64,000 nt of DNA from Conchocele bisecta (GCA_029237695.1 CM055265.1:79168447-79232446), one strand, 5' to 3'. Positions 45,676-56,850 are shown, counted from the stretch's first letter. Numbers and translations are program-made. The notes: generated from the letters alone by a model not told the origin.

Positions 45676-48570
45676 AGCTCACCTGAGCGAAGCTCAAGTG
45701 AGCTATTGTTACCGCAATGTGTCCGTCGTCGTCCGTCGTCGTCGTCGTCCGTGAACATTTTCAAACGTCTTCTCCTCGGTAACCATTGGGCCTATGGTCA
45801 CCAAACTTCATGGTCATGGTCCTTAGGTAGGGGTATTACAAAATTGTTAAAATGACGTCATTACGTAATCCAAGATGGCCGCCGTCTAAAAATAGCACAA
45901 ATTCTTCAAAAATCTTCTTCTCAAGAACCGCCCACCGGATTTCGACAAAACTTGGTAGGAATGATCAATGTACAATGCTCTTTCAAAGTTGTTAAAATGG
46001 TGACCCCAGGGTCAAAAATGGGCGTGGCCCGTGGGGTCAAATTGGGGTCAAATTTTATTTTTGACTGAATATGGTCATATCATATATCAAATCGAAGGTA
46101 TCAACAAGGCGATCACTCTGGTGCATTTTTTGTCGAAATCGGATGGTTATGTCATCCAAGATGGCCGCCGAAAGGTCAAAAGGTCGTTCTTTTATTAGAG
46201 ATTTCAAAATTCTTCTTCACATGAACCGCTTGGCCCATGGTAGCCAAACTTAAAAGTTATGGTCCATGGGTGAAGCCTTTTCAGATTTGTTAAAATGGAG
46301 GTCATCGCTAATCCAAGATGGCCGCCTTCTAAAAATAGCATAAATTCTTAAAAAATCTTCTTCTCATGAACCGCTTGCCGGATTTCGACGAAACTTGGTA
46401 GGAATGATCGATGTACATTGCTCTTTCAAAGTTGTTAAAATGGTGACCCCGGGGTCAAAAATGTGCGTGGCCCGTGGGGTCAAATTGGGGTCAAATTTTA
46501 TTTTTGACCGAATATGGTCATGTCATATATCAAATTGAAGGTATCGATGAGGCGATCACTCTGGTGCATTTTCTGTCGAAATCGGATTGTTATGTCATCC
46601 AAGATGGCCGCCGAAAGGTCAAAAGGTCGTTCTTTTATTAGAGATTTCAAAATTCTTCTTCACGTCGTAAAAGGCGACTAAACTGGCTTAACGATTGGGT
46701 TCATACTTTCCGGAACCCACTATACCGGATTTGGCCCTCATGTACATTTTTGGCTTTCTTGTATGTGAGAGTTGAGTCCGGCTATGCCCCATATATAAAA
46801 GTAAGATTAGCGCTAATCCTATTACTTTTAGGGGATGGGATAAATGATGCTGGTGTGGCGAGGGCCTGGCACCAGATCAGGTTGTTCTAATTTCAGGACT
46901 GAATATATATTTTGATTGTAAATATTGAGTTCTGAAGTTGGGATTTACCCCCCTCGGACAGGTGGATACGGGACACGACCCCGTTGACCCGTCTGCGTGT
47001 AGACTCACTGAGGCTTGTACCTCTATGTCAGAAAAGCGGACGTTAAACCCTATTCACTCACTCACTCACTCTTCACATGAACCGCTTTGCCCATGGTAGC
47101 CAAACTTAAAAGTTATGGTCCATGGGTGAAGCCTTTTCAGATTTGTTAAAATGGAGGTCATCGCTAATCCAAGATGGCCGCCTTCTAAAAATAGCATAAA
47201 TTCTTAAAAAATCTTCTTCTCATGAACCGCTTGCCGGATTTCGACGAACTTGGTAGGAATGATCGAATGTACATTGCTCTTTCAAAGTTGTTAAAATGGT
47301 GACCCCGGGGGTCAAAAATGTGCGTGGCCCATGGGGTCAAATTGGGTCAAATTATTTTTGACCGAATATGGTCATGTCATATATCAAATTGAAGGTATCA
47401 ATGAGGCGATCACTCTGGTGCATTTTCTGTCGAAATCGGATTGTTTTGTCATCCAAGATGGCCGCCGAAAGGTCAAAAGGTCGTTCTTTTATTAGAGATT
47501 TCAAAATTCTTCTTCACATGAACCGCTTTGCCCATGGTAGCCAAACTTAAAAGTTATTATGGTCCATGGGTGAAGCCTTTTCAGATTTGTTAAAATGGAG
47601 GTCATCGCTAATCCAAGATGGCCGCCGTCTAAAAATAGCATAAATTCTTAAAAAATCTTCTTCTCATGAACCGCTTGCCGGATTTCGACGAAACTTGGTA
47701 GGAATGATCGATGTACATTGCTCTTTCAAAGTCGTTAAAATGGTGACCCCGGGGTCAAAAATAGGCGTGGCCCGTGGGGTCAAATTGGGGTCAAATTTTA
47801 TTTTTGACCGAATATGGTCATGTCATATATCAAATTGAAGGTATCAATGAGGCGATCACTCTGGTGCATTTTCTGTCGAAATCGGATTGTTATGTCATCC
47901 AAGATGGCCGCCGAAATGTCAAAAGGTTGTTCTTTTATTAGAGATTTCAAAATTCTTCTTCACATGAACCGCTTGGCCCATGGTAGCCAAACTTAAAAGT
48001 TATGGTCCATGGGTGAAGCCTTTTCAGATTTGTTAAAATGGAGGTCATCACTAATCCAAGATGGCCGCCGTCTAAAAATAGCATAAATTCTTAAAAAATC
48101 TTCTTCTCATGAACCGCTAGCCGGATTTCGACGAAACTTGGTAGGAATGATCGATGTACATTGCTCTTTGAAAGTTGTTAAAATGGTGACCCCGTGGCCG
48201 TGGCCCGTGGGGTCAAATTGGGGTCAAATTTTATTTTTGACTGAATATGGTCATGTCATATATCAAATTGAAGGTATCAATGAGGCAATCACTCTGGTGC
48301 AATATTTGTCGGAATCGGATGATTATGTCATCCATGATGGTCACCAAAAGGTCCATTTATTCAAGATTTTTAACGTCTTTTTCTCAGGAACCACATGGCC
48401 GATGCTGGGTGAAGCATCTTCAGATTTTGTAAAATGAGTCATCGCTTAATCCAAGATGACCGCCATCTAAAAATAGCACAATTTTTTTAAAACACATGAA
48501 CTCAATGTCACATTCTCCTCTGGTGTTCATGGAGTCAGGTGAGCGAATTAGGGCCATCATGGCCCTCTTG
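45676..48570 (+). mobile_element. Rolling-circle-type element RC-11, five ~443-bp units, with a nested SINE
   Basis: Same ends as RC-1: AGCTCACCTGAGCGAAGCTC hairpin and (GTC)n at the left, AGGGCCATCATGGCCCTCTTG at the right. Units share TGGTAGGAATGATCGATGTA, GGTGACCCC(G/A)GGGTCAAA, GGTCATGTCATATATCAAAT and CATCCAAGATGGCCGCCGAA, spaced about 440-445 bp once the SINE is removed. The small repeated frames (60 codons, at 46071, 47368 and 47814) arise from the repeat. Confidence 0.8.
46664..47069 (+). mobile_element. SINE inserted in RC-11, 7-bp target duplication
   Basis: TCTTCAC flanks both sides (46657-46663 and 47070-47076). The element starts GTCGTAAAAGGCGACTAAAC, contains GGTTCATACTTTCC-like and GGGACACGACCCCGTTGACC segments, and ends GGACGTTAAACCC then (TCAC)n. 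Related 5' pieces lie at 53380-53505 and 61790-61900. Confidence 0.75.
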
Positions 48571-48664
48571 TTCTTTCTTACCTCAGACAGTTTGGGGCCA
48601 AGTAATCTTTTGAGAGTGATATTTATCTGAAAACTTAAATATCACATGAGCTGTATTTCTTTAT

Positions 48665-48903
48665 TAACTCTGCATGCTAGCAGCGAAAATATCCGCCAAA
48701 CGAATTAGGAGTGTATGTTTTACTAGTTTCTCTGTAAATATGTCTTGAAATTTCATTAGAATTGAGTCCTCAGGACTCAATTCTAATGAAATTGCAAGAC
48801 ATATTCGTGATATTTACGAGATACAAGAAAATATGATGAATTTTTGTCCGCTAGTTTTGAACTATTTATAGCCCACAAGTTTCCCAGCATGCAAAGAGTT
48901 AAC
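48665..48903. mobile_element. MITE family M7
   Basis: Ends TTAACTCTGCATGCTAGCAG and CCCAGCATGCAAAGAGTTAA. Centre GAGTCCTCAGGACTC. Confidence 0.85.
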
Positions 48904-49047
48904 TAAATGTGAATGGGACCAAGTGATCTTTTGTAAGTGAATATGATAGCGGCACCCAGGAATGGATGTGTATTTTGTAGATCTAGTTAGCACTGAGCAA
49001 TTTACCCCAATAGGTACTTAGAGGGGATTGTCTGGCTAGTTTCATAT

Positions 49048-49273
49048 TAACTCTTTGTATGCTGGGAAACTTGTGGGCTATAAATAGTTCAAAACTAGCT
49101 GACAAGAATTCATCATATTTTCTTGTATTTCTCCCCGTAAATATCATGAATATGTCTTGGAATTTCATTAGAATTGAGTCCTGAGGACATATTTACAGAG
49201 ATAAATAAAACATATACATGTTCTCCTAATTCGTTTGGTGGATATTTTCGCCGCTAGCATGCAAAGAGTTAAC
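49048..49273. mobile_element. MITE family M7 with deleted centre
   Basis: Ends TTAACTCTTTGTATGCTGGG and GCTAGCATGCAAAGAGTTAA. Half of the central hairpin is missing after GAGTCCTGAGGAC. Confidence 0.82.
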
Positions 49274-49274
49274 C

Positions 49275-49850
49275 TACTGTCTGTTCCACATTTTTCTGCC
49301 GACAAACTTTTGGCTATTAAACACATTAAATCTAAAAAATATTTAAAAGTAAGTACTTTTTTATCAATAACAAAAAAGTCTCCCTCCCAAAACAAAATTG
49401 TTTCATGAAATTCCATCAAATATTGATTTTATTGCGAAAAAAAACTATTTTCTTATGGGAATTTAACATGGGGGCTAAAAATAGATTTTTTTTAAATATT
49501 TTTTTTATTTGTGGACTGATTTTCAAAATCTAACTTTTGTTTTCTTAGTTACATCATTTTCAAGCTATCTCGCCAGGTTGCGGAGTCCATTTCCAAATTT
49601 TTTTGTTTTTTGATCCTTCAGGATCAAAAAACAAAAAAATTTGGAAATTGACTCCATGTTAAATTCCCATAGGAAGATCGTTTTTTCGCAATAAAATCAA
49701 TATTTGATGGAATTTCATCAAACAACAATTTTTGGGGAGGGTAACTTTTTTGTTATTGATGAAAAAGTACTTACTTTTAAATAGTTTTTAGATTTAATGT
49801 GTTTAATAGCCAAAAGTTTGTCAGCAGCAAAACATGGAACAGTCAGTAGG
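49275..49850. mobile_element. Long foldback element ending 200 bases before exon C
   Basis: Left CTACTGTCTGTTCCACATTT and right AAACATGGAACAGTCAGTAG, with long inner arms (CTTTTGGCTATTAAACACAT; AAGTAAGTACTTTTTTATCA; TGATCCTTCAGGATCA centre). The CATGTTAAATTCCCATAGGA motif is shared with M8. Confidence 0.78.
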
Positions 49851-50052
49851 TATCAGTCCGAGGTAACTTGATATCAGACCGAAGGTGATATCTGACTGGA
49901 TTTCAGTGTGTATCAGCCTGGGTCTTAAATGTTATTGCGGTAGGCAAATAACGGCCAGACATACCGGTAATCGGAATTTAATATCTTAAGTAATAACGGT
50001 ACATGCTATTGTACCATCAAACATTGAGACATTTGAATGGCTTTCTCTGCAG

Positions 50053-50432
50053 AAACGGTGACTTATTCGTCGGATGTTCAAGAAATTAATGGTCATAAGC
50101 TTGTGCGGAATTCAGCGCGGTTTGCCATGAAGCCACCGCGTCGTAAGTGTCGCGTCTGCAATACGGTCGAGCGGGAGGAGTTGGCGAAGATCGGAATCAA
50201 GAAGTCGTGTCCCGGCAGGGCGTCATCGTTCGAGTGTTCCATCTGTGGCATAACGTTCTGTAAATATCCCTGCTTCCAGATATACCACGAAAACGCGGAC
50301 TTTAAGCAGGCGTATCTTGATTTCAAGAAAGAGATGCAGTATGATAAAACGGCAGTGTATTCTGATGATTCGGACGAATTCGATGATGAACAGTTGATAG
50401 CTCCCAAATCTAGGTCCAAGACCAAACCGTGA
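50053..50432 (+). CDS. Alternative terminal exon C: diverged piggyBac-type cysteine-rich zinc module
   Basis: The acceptor ggctttctctgcag ends at 50052. The first complete codons after the split Lys are ACG GTG ACT, and the stop TGA is at 50430-50432. It is the most diverged of the three paralogues: the first finger is CRVC, the second CSIC, then FCKYPCF and IYH, so all seven ligands are intact, and the tail again has YSDDSDEF. No in-frame ATG lies between the acceptor and the zinc module; the nearest upstream ATG (50037) lies within the polypyrimidine tract/acceptor. The exon therefore appears to depend on an upstream exon for its start, which is direct support for splicing from a constant exon. 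The C-terminus is basic (PKSRSKTKP), unlike A and B. The predicted protein is 315 residues. Confidence 0.88.
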
Positions 50433-51105
50433 TTGATTCGTTGGTCAGAATGTGCATCAGCCATTGGATTGAGAAATTGTACCTTACAATGTTTGCGACC
50501 AGCATAGTCTCTGATCAGACTGCGCATGATCAGGGACTAGGCTGTTCATCATTATGTCACTGAAGTATTCTTTATGTCGCCACCGACTTGGTTACATTGT
50601 ATTCCAATTGTGGGAATTAGTTTAATTCCCAGACTCGGCAATTGTTGGACATGTCCATAAGGTCACTTTTCTCATTCAGCGGCCCATATATCCCTAATAG
50701 AGAACTTGGATGAACAGAATTTGTACATATTATTGGTGTTTTCTAGACTAATTGATGTGTCTTTGCTACCACTTCATTCATTCATTTGCTTATATTTAAT
50801 GGTGGGAATTGGCTCGAACACCTTCCATACCCGGAAACCTTTGTTTATGTACTGTTCTGTACATTTGACATGCAATGAAGTGTACATTTGTGTACAGTGC
50901 TCCAGATAAGATGTTTATTTGCATAAGTATGCAATTAAAATGTTTCTTGCGTAAATTATTCTCACGCTATACATCTACTGTTTCGTAAACTTGATGCTTA
51001 TGTTCAAGAAATATATAGGGATGGGTCATGGCTATGGGATATGGCTTTGGACTACAATACTGGATGTTCAATGCTCACCCTAGGTGAAAAAAGGCCTCAT
51101 CCCTG
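50433..51105. other. Sequence after exon C: no further gene seen
   Basis: M6-like fragment near 50470-50535, a lone M3 end (GTGCTCCAGATAAGATG, 50897) and a SINE-head fragment (GGGATGGGTCATGGCTATGG, 51018-51090). No confident poly(A) signal for exon C. Confidence 0.5.
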
Positions 51106-53379
51106 TAGCCTATTTCACCAACATTGCAAAGTATACTTTGATGGAGAAATTTTCAATTTTGGGATAAATTTATTAATTTTTAGTCAGGTTTTTTGAAAAA
51201 AAATCCAGTCTATTGGATTGGCGAAAGCCGGGCGGCGGGCGGGCGGGCGGCGTCCACAATCAATGTTAAGTTTTCGTGTTTGAGTCCATTTCTTTGTTAC
51301 TGTACCACCTAGGACCACCAAACTTTCACAGCTTCATAATCAAGGGGTGCCCACCACATATCACTATCCAACATGTTACTTTTTTTTTAACTTCACCCAT
51401 TTTTTCCGCGTAGTCGACTTAGCCATTTTCAATGTTAAGTTTTCGCGTTTACAATGTTAAGTTTTCGTGTTTATGTCCATTTCTTTGGTACTGTACCACC
51501 TAGGACCACCAAACTTTCACAGCTTCATAATCAAGGGGTACCCACCACATATCACTATCCAACATGTTACTTTTTTTTTTAACAAATTCACCCATTTTTT
51601 CCGCGCAGTCGACTTAGCCATTTTCAATGTTATGTTTTCGCGTTTACAATGTTAAGTTTTCGTGTTTAAGTCCATTTCTTTGGTACTGTACCACCTAGGA
51701 CCACCAAACTTTCACAGCTTCATAACCAAGGGGTGCCTACCACATACAACTATCCAACATGTGACCATTTTTTTACCTTCACCTATTATTTCTACGTAAT
51801 TGACTTAGCCATTTTCAACGTTAACTTTTTAACGTACGTCTGGTTAAAGTATTTTGGTTAAAACTTTTTTGTTATACTATATCTCTGCAACTGCTTCGCC
51901 CATTACCTTGAAACTTCACATGGGTGTTTATCATCATCCATATTTTCATTCTAACCCCAACCGTGCGGCCCCTGTGCCCAATGTCAAGGTCAAATACTTT
52001 GAATTTTTTTGTTAAAGTTTTTTTCGTGTACTATATCTCTGCAACTACTTCACCCAATACCTTGATACTTCACATGGGTGTTTATCATCATTGTCGCACC
52101 TGCTTGCGGAAAGCGCGATCCTGTGCCCAATGTCAAGGTCAAATTACTTTGAATTTTTTTGTTAAAGTTTTTTCGTGTACTATATCTCTGCAACTGCTTC
52201 ACCCATTACCTTGATACTTCACATGGTATCATCATTGTCGCACCTGCTTGCGGAAAGCACGATCCTGTGCCCAATGTCAAGGTCAAAATACTTTGAATTT
52301 TCTTTTTAAAGTATTTGTGACTATATCTCTGCAACTGCTTCACCCAATACCTTGATACTTCACATGGGTGTTTATCATCATTGTCGCACCTGCTTGCGGA
52401 AAGCGCGATCCTGTGCCCAATGTCAAGGTCAAATTACTTTGAATTTTCTTTTTAAAGTATTTTCGTGTACTATATCTCTGCAACTGCTTCACCCAATACC
52501 TTGATACTTCACATGGGTGTTTATCATCATTGTCGCACCTGCTTGCGGAAAGCGCGATCCTGTGCCCAATGTCAAGGTCAAATTACTTTGAATTTTTTTT
52601 TAAAGTTTTTTCGTGTACTATGTCTCTGCAACTGCTTCACCCAATCCTTGATACTTTAACATGTGTTTCATCACCCAATCCTTGATACTTCACATGGTAT
52701 CATCATTGTTGCACCTGCTTGCGGAAAGCGCGATCCTGTGCCCAATGTCAAGGTCAAATTACTTTGAATTTTTTTGTTAAAGTTTTTTCGTGTACTATAT
52801 CTCTACAACTGCTTCACCCAATACCTTGATACTTCACATGGGTGTTTATCATTATTGTCGCACCTGCTTGCGGAAAGCGCGATATCGTCGGCATTTTGGC
52901 ATACGTCCGTCCGTTCGTCCGTGTGTCCGGTTAAAGTTTTTTGGTTAAAGTTTTTCCATCTACTATATCTATTTTTTTAGTGTCCATGCCTCGCCCCAAG
53001 GCGCGACATGCAGGCCACGGCCATCTAGTCTACGAAAAGTGGGTATAATTATGTTATCCAAGTGTCTATGCTTGGAAAAAACCTGGCCTTCGTGGCTTTG
53101 CCTCGTTTCTTGTTATTATTTTGAATTTATTATTCTGAATTTATTATTCTGAATTTATTCCAAAAATTATTATACTGAATTTATTACATTATCACAGCCA
53201 TTTTGGCTGTGATAATGTAATAAATTCAGTATAATAATTCTGCATACTTTTAATCATCAAATATATGCAGTCGTTAGTTTTATATGAAACAATGCATTTC
53301 GGGAAAAATAAATGATTACTCCCTCAAAGTATACTTTGCTACGAAGTATACTTTTGCAATGTTGGTGAAATCGGCTACT
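51106..53379. mobile_element. M1 MITE split by rolling-circle insertion RC-10
   Basis: Left part 51106-51181 (GTAGCCTATTTCACCAACAT ... TTTATTAATTTTT) and right part 53113-53379 (TTATTATTTTGAATTTATTA ... GTTGGTGAAATCGGCTA) rejoin to an M1 element as at 41980-42282. Confidence 0.75.
51182..53112 (+). mobile_element. Rolling-circle-type element RC-10 with two tandem arrays
   Basis: Starts AGTCAGGTTTTTTGAAAAAA, then (GGCGG)n. Array 1: three ~193-bp units with CTGTACCACCTAGGACCACC (from about 51301, 51492 and 51687). Array 2: about eight ~148-bp units with CTATATCTCTGCAACTGCTT (51878, 52031, 52180, 52321, 52470, 52618, 52796, 52973) and CAATGTCAAGGTCAAA. A possible inner element ends TCTAG at 53024-53028. 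The outer end is TTTCTTG at 53112. Confidence 0.75.
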
Positions 53380-53559
53380 GGTTTGGCCCTCATGTACAGT
53401 TTTCGCTTGCTTGTTACTTGAGAGTTGAAACCGGTTATACCCATTTTAAAAGTAGTAAGATCAGTAGTAATCATATTACTTTTAGGGAGTGGGGCTAAGT
53501 GACTCCGATGTGGTGAGGACCAGACAGGAATTAATTCTAGTATACAGTCCCCCCATCAC

Positions 53560-54027
53560 AACAGGTGAAATATGCCCTCTCATTAGGCACACACTGTCCT
53601 ATATATCAAAGACATCATCTGAGACATTTTCTGGCAAAATAAACATTCATTCACCATTACCCCACGTATTGATTGGCATTATTATACATTGTATATCAGA
53701 CATAAATTTCCACACTGATATCAGGGGCGATAACCGTGTTTCCTTAAAATGTTAACTGTCATTAATATTTATTCTCTGTATTTAATTTTTGATGTGCAAT
53801 GATCATACATGTACTTTATAACCTGTCGAAAATATTATTTTTTCAGTTGACGCATTTAATTAGTATAAATAATTAAACGATATCATGCCTCATTTGCATA
53901 TGAAAATAGCCTGATACCACCGCGCGTCACTATCAGTAAACATTACTAAATGATTATATCTGTATAGCGGGCACTAGAACATTTTAGAACTGGTGGAATA
54001 GTGACACAATTATACACTTATTTATAG
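53560..54027. mobile_element. Inverted, degraded copy of the TTAA element
   Basis: Complement of 23957-24448: shares GCCAGAAAATGTCTC-, GATATCAGGGGCGATAACCG- and CATTTGCATATGAAAATAGC-type segments. The terminal repeats are eroded. Confidence 0.75.
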
Positions 54028-54034
54028 TTCTCCT

Positions 54035-54221
54035 GTATGGGATGGGCCGTGGCCTAGGGGATATAGCATTGGACCAGAGATTGTGAATTCCATCCTCACC
54101 CTATGTGTGAAAAATACTTGCATAGTATTTCCATTCCACTGGTCTGTTGAATGAGACTTTAAACTGGTCCCTATATGACTTTTATCTGTTGCTAGGACGT
54201 TAAGCCCATTCACTTTCACTT
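54035..54221 (+). mobile_element. tRNA-derived SINE with 7-bp target duplication
   Basis: TTCTCCT flanks both sides (54028-54034 and 54222-54228). The head GGCCGTGGCCTAGGGGATAT is A-box-like, TGTGAATTCCATCCTCACC a weak B box. The tail is GCTAGGACGTTAAGCCCATT then CACTTTCACT. Confidence 0.72.
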
Positions 54222-54281
54222 TTCTCCTTTATTCATCACTACTCATTGGAAATGCTTTTCTGATGAAATTAATACATGCAG

Positions 54282-54576
54282 AGCTCCAGATAAGCTGCGT
54301 ATTTGCTTAAATACCCAATTCAATTTTTTTTCATGAAAACACATCTTGGTATTTCATCTTGGAGACAATTCTAATGAAATGCCATGACATGTTTTCATTT
54401 TGAAGCAATAATGGCTGTGTGTTGATGATATGTAAACAGTTTACATATCAACACACAGCCATTATTGCTTCGAAAAAATAAATGATTTTATTTTACGAAA
54501 TAAATTTTTTTAAATTCCCAATTGCTTCAGAAATGATGGAGTGACAATTCTCAATTACTAATTCCTTATCTGGAGC
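54282..54576. mobile_element. M3 element
   Basis: AGCTCCAGATAAGCTGCGTA and ATTCCTTATCTGGAGC ends. Centre GATGATATGTAAACAGTTTA / CATATCAACACACAGCC. Confidence 0.8.
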
Positions 54577-54661
54577 CCTGTGTATGGGCGTCACCAGCAT
54601 TTTTTAAACGGGGGGGTGGGGTTCGACTTTCAGCTGCGAAGTAATCTGTAAGGGGTCCAAG

Positions 54662-55022
54662 GGCCTGTTTCACTAAACTTTGTACGACTAAATTGTTCAA
54701 AAAAAAATTCCCTCAAAGTGTACTTAATTAGCAAGATAAATATACTTTGCAATTTTAGTGAAATCGGCTTCAGTACTGGGGTCCGTTTCACTAAACTTTG
54801 TACAACTAAAATCTTCGTAAGTGCAAATTTAGGATCGTCTGGAAATTTCAATTGATGTATTTACATTTATTGAGCATAGGCTGCATATGCAGCCTATGCT
54901 CAATAGATGTAAATCCGATAACTGTTTACAAGAAAACAATGTCATTGTGAAATTTATAGACGATCATATTAAGTTTGCACTTACGTACATTTTAGTTGTA
55001 CGAAGTTTAGCGAAACGGCCCC
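54662..55022. mobile_element. M2 elements next to an M1 fragment
   Basis: An M2 left end at 54662, an M1 right-end fragment at 54708-54772, then a complete M2 (54778-55022) with centre GCATAGGCTGCATATGCAGC. The same M1-M2 order recurs at 57060-57370. Confidence 0.7.
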
Positions 55023-55040
55023 CAGGGTTTCCCCGTAACT

Positions 55041-55545
55041 ACTGTCTGTTTCACGAAAGCTGCCCAAATTTTACGGCTATATAAACAATTCAAAAACAAG
55101 ATTTCTTTTGATAATATTAAATTAAAGGAAAAATTAAGAATGAGCCTTCTTTTTATTTCGTGAAATTTGGTCAAATATTGATTTTATTGCGAAAAAACAA
55201 TTTCCAACGTGTTAAATCCCCATAGACGGACCGATTTTTAAAATTTAACTTTTGTTTTCTTAGTTAGATCATATCCAAGCTATCTATTCAGGTTTCGGAG
55301 TCAATTTCCATTTTTTTTTTTTTTTGACTCCTCCCACACTTCCTTACCACTTTTTCCCCCATGTTAAATTCCCATAGACAAATCAATTTTTCGTAATAAA
55401 ATCAATATTTGACCGAAATTTCACGAAATAAAAAGAAGGCTCATTCTTAAATTTTCCTTTAATTTAATATTATCGAAAAAGAAATATGGTTTTTGAATTG
55501 TTTCTATGGCCGAAAAATTGTGGCAGCTTTCGTGAAACAGACAGT
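55041..55545. mobile_element. M8 element, long copy
   Basis: ACTGTCTGTTTCACGAAAGC and GCTTTCGTGAAACAGACAGT ends. Inner arms AATGAGCCTTCTTTTTATTT / AAATAAAAAGAAGGCTCATT. Confidence 0.88.
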
Positions 55546-55794
55546 AAATACTGTTTCTGTAGAATTTATGTACATTGTATACAAGTATGCTTGTCTGAAC
55601 AATCTTGTTCATATGCATCTACACTGTATCTACATTGTGTATAAAATGTACATTTAGTGCATATTTCAATGACGAAACCGGTAGTTAATAAATGTTGTTT
55701 GTGTACTTTGTGTCAGACTCCTTAATTCTGATGCTACCCATCTCAGAATCATGAACTCCTAGCAATAACTGTGTTGATCTTGATTGGTATCCAC

Positions 55795-56047
55795 AGATGA
55801 GACACGCCATGTGATTTTATACCTTCGGACATCTGCGTAATTTCATGAAATACGTTCACAAAAGTTACAATATTTTCCATAAATGGCGTCAAAAGTTGAC
55901 AAAATTTTCAGAGTACATGCGGAATTGTATTGTAAATATTTTTTCAACTTTTTACTTTATTTATGAAAAATAATGTCAGTTTTGTGAACGTATTTAATGA
56001 AATTACGCAGATGTCCGAAGGTACAAAATCACATGGCGTGTCTCATA
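55795..56047. mobile_element. MITE family M9 (ATGAGACACGCCATGTGATT)
   Basis: ATGAGACACGCCATGTGATT and AAATCACATGGCGTGTCTCAT ends, with CGGACATCTGCGTAATTTCA repeated inverted. Confidence 0.88.
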
Positions 56048-56115
56048 TCACAAAGGCAATTATCCTCATTTCTCCAGTTGCATGCATTTCTCATTGAAAT
56101 GTTGTGTGCACATCA

Positions 56116-56406
56116 GTAGCCTATTTCACCAACATTGCAAAGTATACTTTTCTAGCAAAGTATACTTTGAGGGAGTAATCATTTATTTTTCCTGAAATGC
56201 ATTATTTCATATAGAACTAACGACTGCATGTATTTGATGATTACAAGTATGCAGAATTATTATACTGAATTTATTACATTATCACAGCCAAAATGGCTGT
56301 GATAATGTAATAAATTCAGTATAATAAAAATTTATAAATTTATCCTAAAATTGAAATTTTTCCCTCAAAGTATACTTTGTTTTTGCAATGTTGGTGAAAT
56401 AGGCTA
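56116..56406. mobile_element. MITE family M1, complete copy
   Basis: G|TA|GCCTATTTCACCAACATT to GAAATAGGC|TA|C, with perfect hairpin TTATCACAGCCAAAATGGCT / GTGATAA at the centre. Confidence 0.88.
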
Positions 56407-56504
56407 CATGTGAACTGCCTTATGTTGTGATCTCCCTCGTTCAATCAAGTACAACACTTGTTCTTGAAGACAAATAAGCAACAAAGAAGCAAATACAGGT
56501 AATT

Positions 56505-56850
56505 CTTGTTATCTCGAAGTTGACCGGACTGTGCAAAATATATCGACATATCGATGGTCTAGTAACATAAGGTCGTAAGTGCTATGCTTTAGCATAGCAC
56601 TTACGACCTTATGTTACTAGACCATCGATATCCGAACTTTGAGATAAAAATTCGCCAAATTTAGCAACCATTGTCGAAAAAAATCCAAAATATACATCGA
56701 TATTACTGAAATATCGACGTTTCCAATATTGATTTATAAGGAGTAAAATACATGATCTATATAGGGAATTCGGTTGGGACCTCGGACGTATATCGAGATA
56801 AGCAGGTCTATCAAGGTAAGCGATATCGAGATAACGAGAATAGTAGGCTG
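56505..56850. mobile_element. Foldback element with ATTCT(T/C)GTTATCTCGA ends
   Basis: TAATTCTTGTTATCTCGAAG and GATATCGAGATAACGAGAAT ends. Inner perfect hairpin GGTCTAGTAACATAAGGTCG ... with centre TGCTTTAGCA (56556-56628). Non-coding. Confidence 0.78.

Noticed and set aside
46071..48437. Recurrent 60-codon frames beginning MV(I/M)SYIK
   Set aside because: They repeat every ~443 bp with the RC-11 core and are interrupted by indels.
50093..50527. Minus-strand frame of 144 codons over exon C
   Set aside because: Antisense shadow running into an M6-like fragment; no homology.
53489..53755. Open frame of 88 codons
   Set aside because: Lies in the inverted copy of the TTAA MITE, whose other copy at 23957 is not coding.
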